DNA of 13,687 bases from CAMCHP01 sp036835325 (lineage in GTDB: Bacteria > Bacteroidota > Bacteroidia > Flavobacteriales_D > Sanyastnellaceae), in assembly GCA_036835325.1 (NCBI GenBank), contig DAITMF010000066.1, positions 1-13,687 of the forward strand, given 5' to 3'. How positions within the stretch are numbered: position 1 is the stretch's first letter; each line of letters begins with the position of its first letter. This document shows positions 6,998 through 13,687 of the stretch, piece after piece. The notes under the pieces are model-generated. The model was given only the letters and a program-made list of their open reading frames with translations, made no database searches and was not told where the DNA came from. A program made the position numbers and the translations under genes.

Positions 6998-8547
6998 TTC
7001 TTCACCAATGAAATAAACGGTATCAGCACCTCTTCCATCGACACGCCGCCGTGCTGGAAGGTGCTCTTGTAGTAGTTCATAAAGTGGTTGTAATTGTTGG
7101 GGTACACGAAAAAGTCGCGCCCGGTGGCGAATACGTACTTCGTGCTCACGTTCATGCGCGGCAAAAACGCATCTGACGGGTCGTTGATTTCAAACACCTC
7201 CCTAGGGTTGTAGTCGAGGTTGCGCCCGGCTTTGTAACGCAAATTGGTGTTGGTGTTGCGGTCACCCACAATTTTGACGGGCTCGTCAACGCGCACGGTG
7301 CCGTGGTCAGTGGTGATGAGTATGCGCGCGTCCATGTCAACCGCTTTGCGAATCATGTCGACCAGCGAGCTGTGGTCAAACCACGACTGCGTGAGCGATC
7401 GGTACGCGGCTTCGTCGTCGGCCAGCTCTTTGATCACCTCCATCTCGGTGCGGGCGTGCGACAGCATGTCAACGAAGTTGTACACCACCACGTTGAGTTT
7501 GTTGTCGCGCAAGGTGTGCATGCTGTCAAGCAGTCGGCGTCCGGCGTTGAGGTTGGTGATTTTGGTGTAGCTCCAGCGAATGTCAAGGCCGAGGCGCTTG
7601 AGATGGGCCTCCAGCAGCTTGTCTTCGTACTGGTTCATGCCGCCTTCATCGCCTTCGTTCTTCCAATACTGCGGATGGAGTTTCTCTATCTGCGACGGCA
7701 TCAATCCGGCAAACAGGGCGTTGCGCGCATAGTGCGTGGCCGTTGGCAAGATGCTGTACACGATGCTCTCTTCTTCAATGCGCAAAAACTCATTCAAAGT
7801 AGGCTGAATGGTTTTCCACTGATCGTAACGCAGGTTGTCAATGACGAACAAAAACACGGGCTTGTCGCTGCCTTCAATGACGGGCTTTACCTTGTCGCGA
7901 ATGAGGGTATGGCTCATCACCGGCGCTGCTTGCCTTCCCTTAAGCCAATCAATGTAGTTGTCGCCAATGAACCGCGAAAACTGGTTGTTGGCGTCGTTGT
8001 GCTGCATGCGAAACACTTCGGCCATGCCTTGGTCGGTTGAGTCTTCGAGCTCGAGGTCCCAATACACGAGCTTGCGGTACAGCTCGGCCCATGCGGCGAA
8101 ATCCATCCGATCCATCAGCTGCATGCCAATCTCCCTGAACTGCCGTTGGTAACCGCTGGTGGTTTTCTCGCTGACCAAGCGTGACTTGTCGAGGTTTTTC
8201 TTTATGGCGAGCAAAATCTGGTTCGGATTCACCGGCTTAATCAGGTAGTCACTGATTTTACTGCCAATGGCCTCTTCCATGATGTGCTCTTCTTCGCTCT
8301 TCGTAATCATGATTACGGGCAGTGAACCGTCGCGCTCTTTGATCTTTTGAAGGGTTTCCAAACCGCTCAAACCGGGCATGTTCTCATCCAAAAAAACAAT
8401 GTCGAAAAACCGGGCTTCCACCAGTTCTACTGCCTCGGCACCGTTGTTGACGGTGGTAACTTGGTACCCTTTTTGCTGTAAAAAAAGTACATGCGGCTTG
8501 AGGAGGTCAATTTCGTCATCCGCCCATAAGATCTGTGCTTCTGCCAT
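6994..8547 (-). CDS. porX: PorX: response regulator with PglZ domain, type IX secretion regulator
   Basis: The start MAEAQILWADDE at 8547 puts the receiver domain at the N-terminus and gives 517 residues, the length expected for PorX. In the receiver domain, the acidic pair is D10/D11, the phosphoacceptor is D54 (FLDENMPG), and T82 and K104 complete the site. After a helical linker (about 120-215) comes a PglZ/alkaline-phosphatase-like domain. Its expected metal and nucleophile residues are in VIDN (D237), LPTATHYAR (Thr269/271), NFVDMLSH (D360, H364), TTDHG (D414, H415) and QHGG (H499). In Porphyromonas PorX pairs with the kinase PorY and controls type IX secretion genes, and its PglZ domain has been reported to cleave oligonucleotides. 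An upstream in-frame start at 8661 was rejected because it runs through the divergent promoter region. It overlaps tsaE by 4 bp. Confidence 0.94.
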   Translation of the reverse strand: MAEAQILWADDEIDLLKPHVLFLQQKGYQVTTVNNGAEAVELVEARFFDIVFLDENMPGLSGLETLQKIKERDGSLPVIMITKSEEEHIMEEAIGSKISDYLIKPVNPNQILLAIKKNLDKSRLVSEKTTSGYQRQFREIGMQLMDRMDFAAWAELYRKLVYWDLELEDSTDQGMAEVFRMQHNDANNQFSRFIGDNYIDWLKGRQAAPVMSHTLIRDKVKPVIEGSDKPVFLFVIDNLRYDQWKTIQPTLNEFLRIEEESIVYSILPTATHYARNALFAGLMPSQIEKLHPQYWKNEGDEGGMNQYEDKLLEAHLKRLGLDIRWSYTKITNLNAGRRLLDSMHTLRDNKLNVVVYNFVDMLSHARTEMEVIKELADDEAAYRSLTQSWFDHSSLVDMIRKAVDMDARILITTDHGTVRVDEPVKIVGDRNTNTNLRYKAGRNLDYNPREVFEINDPSDAFLPRMNVSTKYVFATGRDFFVYPNNYNHFMNYYKSTFQHGGVSMEEVLIPFISLVKK

Positions 8548-8570
8548 AGGTGAAACGCGTTCGGTGTCGC

Positions 8571-8578
8571 TATCTTTG
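8571..8578 (+). promoter_or_regulatory. Candidate -7 box of the HD-domain gene
   Basis: TATCTTTG matches the Bacteroidota -7 consensus TAnnTTTG exactly and lies 76 bp before the ATG at 8654. No TTTG was found at the proper distance upstream, so the promoter is incomplete by consensus. If both this and the porX promoter are used, the two divergent transcripts would overlap by roughly 20 nt at their 5' ends. Confidence 0.35.
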
Positions 8579-8612
8579 CGGCCATTAGCGGCCTGTTGCA
8601 AAGAAACGCATT

Positions 8613-8643
8613 CAAAGCCACAATCGTATCTTCGGGCCGCAAA
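8613..8643 (-). promoter_or_regulatory. Candidate promoter of porX
   Basis: On the minus strand, TTTG (8640-8643) is followed after exactly 19 nt by TGGCTTTG (8613-8620). This fits the Bacteroidota TTTG-N19-TAnnTTTG promoter with one mismatch in the -7 box. The predicted start of transcription is near 8607, giving a leader of about 60 nt. I saw no Shine-Dalgarno sequence before the porX ATG. Confidence 0.4.
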
Positions 8644-8653
8644 GCATACGGGC

Positions 8654-9892
8654 ATGAGCAAGCGAAAAATTCTTAACGACCCGGTTCACGGTTTCATCAC
8701 CCTGCGCGGTCAACTCGTGCTGGATGTGATTGATCACCCTTGGTTTCAGCGCCTGCGGCGGATTTCGCAGCTTGGCCTTTCACACCTCGTGTACCCGGGT
8801 GCAACGCACAACCGCTTCCATCACGCCATCGGAGCCATGCACCTCATGCAAGGCGCCATCGATGAACTTCGGATGAAGGGCCACCCCATCACCGATGAGG
8901 AAGCCGAAGGCGCCGCGATGGCCATCCTCTTGCACGACATTGGTCACGGGCCATTCAGCCACGCCCTTGAACACACCCTCGCCAGCGGCATTAAACACGA
9001 AGAACTCTCGCTCCTCATCATGGAACGCCTCAACGAGCAGTTCAACGGCAAACTCACCACGGCCATCACTATCTTTAAGGGCATCCATCCAAAAAACTTT
9101 CTCCATGAACTGGTGTCCAGCCAGTTGGATATGGACCGGATGGATTACCTCCAACGCGACAGCTTTTACTCGGGTGTTACCGAAGGCAAGGTGGGCGCTT
9201 CGCGCATCATCAAAATGCTCGATGTGCACAACGACCGCCTCGTAGTAGAAGAAAAAGGCATCTACTCCATTGAAAAATTCATCGTGGCGCGCCGCCTGAT
9301 GTACTGGCAAGTATACCTACACAAAACGGTACTTTCAGCGGAGTTCATGCTGGTCAATGTGCTGCTCAGGGCGCGGCAATTGTACCGGTCAGGCACCAAA
9401 CTCTTCGCATCTCCGGCCCTTAACCGCTTTCTCGACGGCGACTTCAGCCATGCTGATTTCGTTGCTGACCCCACCCTGCTCGAAGACTTTTGTAGGCTCG
9501 ATGACTACGACATTCTCAGTGCAATTAAAGTGTGGCAAGAGGCCGATGACCGCGTCTTGGCCGACCTTTGCCGCCGTTTGGTAAAGCGCGAGCTGTTCAA
9601 AATTGAGTTGCGCAAGGCACCCTTCAGCACCGAAGAAGTGAACCACTTGGTTGCCGGTGTTGCCGCTGCATTTGGGTTGAAATTGGATGAAGCCAAGCTG
9701 TACGTCATTGCCGAGCGCATCGACAACCGCGCGTACAATACGACTGCGCACAGCATTGGCATCAAGTTCAAAGACGGCAGCATACAAGACGTGGCTGAAG
9801 CCAGTGATCACCTGAACCTGTCAGCACTCGCCAACACCGTAGAGAAACACTTCTTGTGCTACCCACGGGAAGTGCGCCACCTTAGAGGATAA
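8654..9892 (+). CDS. HD-domain phosphohydrolase (COG1078/SAMHD1-like)
   Basis: The product is 412 residues if it starts at the ATG at 8654 (MSKRKILNDPVHG). The frame is open further upstream to 8378, but that part lies inside porX and its promoter. The HD metal-binding residues can be followed: R54-x-x-H57 (RFHHAIG), H94-D95 with H98 (LLHDIGHGPFSH), and the distal Asp in the LDMDRMDYLQRD block (159-168). This order resembles the dNTP triphosphohydrolase SAMHD1 and the bacterial COG1078 proteins. The substrate cannot be told from sequence; a dNTP, (p)ppGpp or another phosphorylated nucleotide is possible. The gene is divergent from porX with 106 bp between starts, and its 3' end overlaps that of rng by 11 bp (convergent). 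Confidence 0.88.
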   Translation: MSKRKILNDPVHGFITLRGQLVLDVIDHPWFQRLRRISQLGLSHLVYPGATHNRFHHAIGAMHLMQGAIDELRMKGHPITDEEAEGAAMAILLHDIGHGPFSHALEHTLASGIKHEELSLLIMERLNEQFNGKLTTAITIFKGIHPKNFLHELVSSQLDMDRMDYLQRDSFYSGVTEGKVGASRIIKMLDVHNDRLVVEEKGIYSIEKFIVARRLMYWQVYLHKTVLSAEFMLVNVLLRARQLYRSGTKLFASPALNRFLDGDFSHADFVADPTLLEDFCRLDDYDILSAIKVWQEADDRVLADLCRRLVKRELFKIELRKAPFSTEEVNHLVAGVAAAFGLKLDEAKLYVIAERIDNRAYNTTAHSIGIKFKDGSIQDVAEASDHLNLSALANTVEKHFLCYPREVRHLRG

Positions 9893-11438
9893 TCTCTTCG
9901 CCGGCTTCGTCGTAAATGTGGTATTCAAGGAATTGCACCGATGAGTTCGCCTCAAGGTGAATCTTCATCTTGAACTGCTTGCGCCATTTGGCCAAGATGG
10001 TTTTCCACCACCAGCCTTTTGTGATGTAGGCCTCCACCAAGGGGTGTACGAGCAATGATACTTGCTTGTGCTTGCCTTCATCAGCTATGTAGCGCAGGTT
10101 GTTTTCAAGGGTATCAGAGAACAAAATCGGCGCTTCGACCGTGCCCGTGCCATCGCAGCTCGGACACTTCTCAGCCGTTTTGATGTTGGTCACCTCGCGC
10201 ACACGTTGACGGGTGATTTCAACTACCCCAAACTTGCTTGGAGGAAGGATGTTGTGCTTGGCCTTGTCATCGGCCATCGCCTCTTTCAACGCATCGTGCA
10301 ACTTCTTTTGGTTGGCCTTATCGTGCATGTCGATAAAGTCGATGCAGATGATGCCGCCCATGTCGCGCAAGCGCAGAATACGTGCAATTTCTTGGGCACA
10401 TTCGAGGTTGGTTGCCAAGGCGTTCTCTTCTTGGTTCTTCACACCGCCTTTGCGACCGCCACTGTTCACGTCGATTACGTGCATGGCTTCGGTGTGCTCG
10501 ATGATCAGGTACGCACCGCTTTTGAGGTTCACCTGCTTCCCGAAGATCGATTTGATCTGCTTGTGAATCTGGAAGCTGTCAAAGAGGTCTTTCGACTTGA
10601 CGAGTTTCACAATCGCCTCTTTGTCAGGGGCGATGTTGCGGAGGAAGTCTTTCACCTCCCGCATGATGTCTTCGTCGTTGACGTAAATGGCCGAGAAATT
10701 CGGCGTCAGAATGTCGCGCAGCACCGCGTTTGTACGGGCGATTTCGCCCATAACGCGTGACGGTACGGTGCGGCACGATTTTAGGTTGGCATACAGCTCT
10801 TCCCAACGCGCCACTTGTTCGCTCAAGTCGGCGTGAAGCTCGGCAGCGCCTTTGCTTTCTGCCACCGTGCGCACGATGACGCCGAAGTTGGGAGGTTTAA
10901 TTGATTGCATCAAACGACGCAGGCGCGTTCGTTCCTCCTCGCTGGTGATTCGCTGCGAAAGCGAAATCTTGTTCGAGAAAGGTACGAGCACGATGTAGCG
11001 ACCGGGTAAAGTGACCTCCGCCGTGAGGCGTGGACCCTTCGCCGAGATGGGTTCCTTGGCAATCTGAACAAGGATTTGCTGGCTGCTGGCTATCTGATCC
11101 TTGATTTTACCCGACTTTTCAATGTCAGGGAAATTTTGGAAGTCTGACAGGCTCGAGGAAACCTGTTTGCCTGTCATGACTTTCTTCACATAGTGCTTCA
11201 GCGAAGCAAACTGCGGCCCCAAGTCAAGGTAGTGCAAGAACGCATCGCGTTCGTACCCTACGTCAACAAAGGCAGCATTGAGACTGGGCAAGACCTTCCT
11301 AACCCGGCCGACGTACAAGTCGCCGACCGCGTAATCTTGACTGCCCTGTTCCCTGTGCAGCTCTACAAGTACCCGATCATGGAGCACTGCAATTTCAGTG
11401 CCTTCCTTGGTGGAATTTATGACCAGTTCTACATTCAC
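9882..11438 (-). CDS. rng: Ribonuclease G/E family endoribonuclease
   Basis: The product has 518 residues, typical of RNase G, which cuts single-stranded RNA in mRNA decay and rRNA maturation. An S1 domain is at about 36-128 (VGDLYVGRV, NAAFVDVG), followed by the RNase H-like and 5'-sensor region. The catalytic Mg2+ aspartates are D323 (VIDVNSGG) and D367 (CIDFIDM, where D370 is also acidic). The Zn-link cysteines are C425 and C428 in CPSCDGTG. The start MNVELVINST is the family's usual N-terminus. It lies 79 bp downstream of the small ribosomal-protein gene, with a strong hairpin in between. The stop overlaps the stop of the convergent HD gene. Confidence 0.95.
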   Translation of the reverse strand: MNVELVINSTKEGTEIAVLHDRVLVELHREQGSQDYAVGDLYVGRVRKVLPSLNAAFVDVGYERDAFLHYLDLGPQFASLKHYVKKVMTGKQVSSSLSDFQNFPDIEKSGKIKDQIASSQQILVQIAKEPISAKGPRLTAEVTLPGRYIVLVPFSNKISLSQRITSEEERTRLRRLMQSIKPPNFGVIVRTVAESKGAAELHADLSEQVARWEELYANLKSCRTVPSRVMGEIARTNAVLRDILTPNFSAIYVNDEDIMREVKDFLRNIAPDKEAIVKLVKSKDLFDSFQIHKQIKSIFGKQVNLKSGAYLIIEHTEAMHVIDVNSGGRKGGVKNQEENALATNLECAQEIARILRLRDMGGIICIDFIDMHDKANQKKLHDALKEAMADDKAKHNILPPSKFGVVEITRQRVREVTNIKTAEKCPSCDGTGTVEAPILFSDTLENNLRYIADEGKHKQVSLLVHPLVEAYITKGWWWKTILAKWRKQFKMKIHLEANSSVQFLEYHIYDEAGEEIIL

Positions 11439-11490
11439 ATGCAGCGCATTACGTCGGTTACAATCAACTGTGGCAACGAATTAAAGAAAC

Positions 11491-11516
11491 GGAGGAGGCC
11501 TTCGGCCCCAGTCTCC
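11491..11516 (-). terminator. Strong GC hairpin between the mS38/bS22-like gene and rng (terminator, attenuator or processing site)
   Basis: On the minus strand GGAG, a 3-nt bulge (ACT), GGGGCC, loop GAA, GGCCTC and CTCC form a 10-bp stem with one G-U pair. The stem begins one nucleotide after the stop codon at 11518-11520. It is followed by GTTTCTTTAATTC, an interrupted T-run. This fits an intrinsic terminator of moderate strength. Because rng lies 53 bp further on with no clear promoter, it may instead set the level of read-through or be an RNase processing site. Confidence 0.55.
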
Positions 11517-11517
11517 A

Positions 11518-11610
11518 TTACTTCTTCTTCTTGTGCCGGTTCTTGCGCAGACGCTTTTTACGCTTGTGCGTCGCCATCTTATGGCGCTTACGTTTTTTAC
11601 CGCTTGGCAT
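11518..11610 (-). CDS. Tiny basic mS38/bS22-like ribosomal protein (AURKAIP1/COX24 family)
   Basis: This 30-residue gene reads MPSGKKRKRHKMATHKRKKR and then a second short Lys/Arg/His-rich stretch ending in KKKK and TAA. Sixteen or more residues are Lys or Arg. The KRKRHKMATHKRKKRLRKNR type of sequence is the hallmark of the AURKAIP1/COX24 family, whose mitochondrial member is mS38 and whose mycobacterial relative is bS22, at the decoding side of the small ribosomal subunit. The ATG is 4 bp after the stop of the TPR gene and there is no Shine-Dalgarno sequence. It is probably co-transcribed with HU and the TPR gene. The family assignment rests on motif recognition. Confidence 0.88.
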   Translation of the reverse strand: MPSGKKRKRHKMATHKRKKRLRKNRHKKKK

Positions 11611-11614
11611 ATCG

Positions 11615-12208
11615 TTATTTTTTATTCAATTCAATCATCATCATAAAGTCCTTCACCCGTTGCTCCACAACAGTGTCTGGGGCATAAGGCAAGTACTTTT
11701 CGTAAAGGTCCATCGCCTCGTTCGGCTGACCAATTTCTTCGTAGCAACGCGCTGCGAAGAAAAGACCATTCACATACGCTGAATCCAATTCAACGCTGCG
11801 AAGAAGGTTCGGAATGGCGGCCGTGTAATCTTTCTCGTCAATGTCCATCATCGCCAACTGCCAATAAGGTTCCGGATTCGACGGATTCAAACGAATCACC
11901 GTTTGAAAACGCTCCTCTGCCTTATCGCGCTGGCCTGACTGCAAACTGAACGAGCCGAGCCAAAGGTGGGCGTCTTCGAATGTCGAATCGGCTTCTACCA
12001 AGGACCTGATCTTCATGATGCCTTCCATCGGGTTTTGGCCCGATTGCACCATTTGCACTGCCGCTTCCAGCTCTCGCTCGGCCTCACTCAGCGGTGTGGC
12101 AACCACCTTCTCGCGCACACTCGAAGGCGTGCGCGGAAAAACCATTACCACGACCACCAAACCGATGGCCACTACCACTGCTGCGATCCGAAGAGCCGGG
12201 CTGCGCAT
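11615..12208 (-). CDS. Membrane-anchored tetratricopeptide repeat protein
   Basis: The product is 197 residues. A short basic N-terminus is followed by one transmembrane helix (about 7-24, rich in Val, Ile and Leu), so the rest is predicted to lie in the periplasm. Residues 79-180 form about three TPR units, with the usual W-LG / A--F-- spacing and Pro at unit ends (LNPSNPEPYW, YAPDT). It has no enzymatic motif, and the exact role is unknown to me; TPR proteins scaffold complexes. It starts 2 bp after the HU stop and ends 4 bp before the small ribosomal-protein gene, so it belongs to the same transcription unit. Confidence 0.85.
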   Translation of the reverse strand: MRSPALRIAAVVVAIGLVVVVMVFPRTPSSVREKVVATPLSEAERELEAAVQMVQSGQNPMEGIMKIRSLVEADSTFEDAHLWLGSFSLQSGQRDKAEERFQTVIRLNPSNPEPYWQLAMMDIDEKDYTAAIPNLLRSVELDSAYVNGLFFAARCYEEIGQPNEAMDLYEKYLPYAPDTVVEQRVKDFMMMIELNKK

Positions 12209-12210
12209 TC

Positions 12211-12501
12211 TTATTTTACCTTAACCTTCTTCTTCACCCCGTCAACGAAAACTTTCGCTGGCTTAAACGAAGGAATGTTGTGCGCTGGAATCACGATCGT
12301 CGTGTTCTTCAGGATGTTACGTCCGGTCTTCTGGGCGCGCTTCTTCACCACAAACGACCCAAATCCGCGCAGGTACACGTTTTGGCCTTTCTCCAGTGAG
12401 GTCTTGATGCTTTTCATAAAAGCTTCAACAGCCTGCTGCACATCTGCCTTCTCAATGCCGGTCTTCTCGACAATCTCGTTCACAATATCAGCCTTCGTCA
12501 T
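12211..12501 (-). CDS. HU-family DNA-binding protein
   Basis: The product is 96 residues starting MTKADIVNEI at 12501. An in-frame extension to 12711 would run through the promoter and into the divergent mutY, so it was rejected. The family marks are VYLRGFGSF (about 42-50), KTGRN (58-62) at the base of the DNA-binding arm, and IPSFKPAK (76-83). HU binds and bends DNA as a dimer and helps organise the nucleoid. The C-terminus is extended by a Lys/Val tail (KKKVKVK). It is the first gene of the HU / TPR / ribosomal protein / rng group, with a good promoter upstream. Confidence 0.95.
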   Translation of the reverse strand: MTKADIVNEIVEKTGIEKADVQQAVEAFMKSIKTSLEKGQNVYLRGFGSFVVKKRAQKTGRNILKNTTIVIPAHNIPSFKPAKVFVDGVKKKVKVK

Positions 12502-12542
12502 AACTATAAAGTGCGTTTCACAAGGGTTTAAAAATGGGAGCG

Positions 12543-12573
12543 CAAAGGTAAGTCTATTCATCTGAATATTAAA
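12543..12573 (-). promoter_or_regulatory. Promoter of the HU gene group
   Basis: On the minus strand TTTA (12570-12573) and TACCTTTG (12543-12550) are separated by 19 nt. The -7 box is a perfect match to the Bacteroidota consensus TAnnTTTG, and the -33 box has three of four bases. Transcription would start near 12537, leaving a leader of about 35 nt. The spacer holds a short palindrome, TATTCA-TC-TGAATA (12555-12568), which may be an operator or chance. Confidence 0.6.
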
Positions 12574-12623
12574 GCGCTCTCCCCGTATTTTTAACATTTC
12601 CCTTCCTTTGCTGTTCTTTGCGC

Positions 12624-13682
12624 ATGCACCCAATCGCCGAAATACTCCTGTCTTGGTACGCCGAAAACAAACGTGAACTGCCGTGGCGCACGCATCCATC
12701 CCCCTATTCAACGTGGCTCTCCGAAATCATGCTGCAACAAACACGCGTCGATCAGGGCACCGGGTACTTCATCCGCTTTAGCGAAAAATTTCCCACCGTA
12801 AATGCACTGGCCAACGCCTCCGAAGAAGAGGTGTTGAAGCTGTGGCAAGGCCTTGGGTACTACAGCCGTGCGCGCAACCTGCATGCAGCTGCAAAGCAAG
12901 TGCTAAACGAGCACGGCGGACATTTCCCAGAGACGGCCCAGCAACTGCGGCAATTGAAGGGTGTTGGTCCGTACACGGCGGCGGCCATTGCATCGATTGC
13001 CTTTAACGAGCCGGTGCCTGTGGTCGACGGCAACGTGCACCGCGTGATGAGCCGCTTGTTCGACATTGACGCGCCTGTAAACCGTCCTGAAGGACACCGC
13101 TCGGTCGAGCAGGCCATGGCCGAGTTGCTTCCCCACAACCGTGCGGGCGATTTCAACCAGGCGGTGATGGAGTTCGGCGCCTTGCATTGCACCCCTAAAC
13201 GCTTCGATTGCGGCCGCTGCGTGCTGCGCGACCATTGCCGCTCGCATGCCAACAAAACCAGCGATGACCGGCCAGTCAAAGCAGCCAAAACGGCCGTTAA
13301 GGCAGTGTGGTTCGATTACCTTGTGGTTGAGCGCAACGGCGCAGTGCTGATGCGTCAGCGGGGTACCTCTGGTATTTGGGCGCGGCTGAACGATTTTCCG
13401 TCGATTGAGTGGATGCATGACGCATCACCGGCCGACATTCAATCGGCACTGGTCGAATCAGGCGTGCAAAATCCGCGATTGACGGTACTTGGCAGCCCAA
13501 TGACCCACCTCCTTTCTCACCGTAAGATCACCGCCCGTTTCTTTCGTTTGGAGGCTGATTTTGTTCCGGATGGATGGATGGACGCCCGCTGGGTGCCGCG
13601 CGAAGAAATCCATACCCTCCCCATTCCACGACTCATTGACCGCTTCTTGGAAGGGGGAGGGATGGATGAGGGGGTGGTTTAG
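12624..13682 (+). CDS. mutY: A/G-specific adenine glycosylase MutY
   Basis: The product is 352 residues from the ATG at 12624; the TTG codon 6 bp upstream is a less likely start. MutY removes adenine mispaired with 8-oxoguanine. The catalytic Glu is E34 (SEIMLQQT), the helix-hairpin-helix is LKGVGPYTA (111-119), and the catalytic Asp is D135 (VVDGNV). A [4Fe-4S] cluster is held by C189-x6-C196-x2-C199-x5-C205. The C-terminal NUDIX-like domain (about 225-345) that reads 8-oxoG carries LSH at 297-299, matching the FSH recognition loop of characterised MutY. All key residues are present. It is divergent from the HU gene; no convincing promoter was found for it, the best -7 match being TTCCTTTG at 12603-12610 without a -33 box. 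Confidence 0.96.
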   Translation: MHPIAEILLSWYAENKRELPWRTHPSPYSTWLSEIMLQQTRVDQGTGYFIRFSEKFPTVNALANASEEEVLKLWQGLGYYSRARNLHAAAKQVLNEHGGHFPETAQQLRQLKGVGPYTAAAIASIAFNEPVPVVDGNVHRVMSRLFDIDAPVNRPEGHRSVEQAMAELLPHNRAGDFNQAVMEFGALHCTPKRFDCGRCVLRDHCRSHANKTSDDRPVKAAKTAVKAVWFDYLVVERNGAVLMRQRGTSGIWARLNDFPSIEWMHDASPADIQSALVESGVQNPRLTVLGSPMTHLLSHRKITARFFRLEADFVPDGWMDARWVPREEIHTLPIPRLIDRFLEGGGMDEGVV

Positions 13683-13687
13683 GGGAG

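Noticed and set aside
8378..8653. Upstream extension of the HD protein to 8378
   Set aside because: The added part is antisense to the PorX receiver domain and has no relation to the HD family.
8548..8661. Upstream start for PorX at 8661
   Set aside because: The receiver domain begins properly at MAEAQILWADDE (8547), and the extra residues cover the divergent promoter and reach past the HD gene's start.
12502..12711. N-terminal extension of HU to 12711
   Set aside because: It would read antisense through the mutY 5' end and through the best promoter; HU proteins start at MTKADI-like sequence.

Overview
The window looks like chromosomal DNA of a Bacteroidota bacterium, probably of the Flavobacteriales type. 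Four things point there: a PorX-type response regulator/PglZ protein (specific to Bacteroidota with a type IX secretion system), start codons without Shine-Dalgarno sequences, TAnnTTTG-type -7 promoter boxes, and a mutY / HU / TPR / RNase G neighbourhood. The base composition (a little over half G+C by eye) is high for a marine flavobacterium, so I do not name a genus.

Region by region. (1) Positions 1-4856, minus strand: one giant surface or secreted protein, open for 1618 codons and cut off by the left edge of the window. It has a signal peptide, a seven-repeat FG-GAP/VCBS calcium propeller, an ASPIC/UnbV-like domain, a cadherin-like domain, a NIDO-like domain, an Ig-like region and a string of HYR domains. 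Two of the HYR domains appear to be interrupted by inserted modules: one LamG-like, one I do not recognise. (2) 4857-5306: a 450-bp gap with no convincing gene but with an inverted repeat, a doubled motif and a C8 tract (coding strand), probably the regulatory region of the giant gene. (3) 5307-8547, minus strand: porX, tsaE and an alanine-dehydrogenase-family gene, in transcription order porX > tsaE > ald. porX and tsaE overlap by 4 bp. (4) 8654-9892, plus strand: an HD-domain phosphohydrolase divergent from porX. (5) 9882-12501, minus strand: HU, a membrane-anchored TPR protein, a 30-residue mS38/bS22-like ribosomal protein and RNase G, probably one transcription unit. A strong hairpin lies just before rng. 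(6) 12624-13682, plus strand: mutY, divergent from HU.

How the genes fit together. Most are housekeeping genes: translation accuracy (TsaE, the mS38-like protein), RNA turnover (RNase G), chromosome structure (HU) and 8-oxoguanine repair (MutY). The accessory interest is PorX, a regulator of type IX secretion, encoded about 2 kb from a giant protein of the kind that system exports. The C-terminal sorting domain that would prove this lies outside the window. No tRNA, rRNA, CRISPR array, insertion sequence or prophage was seen.
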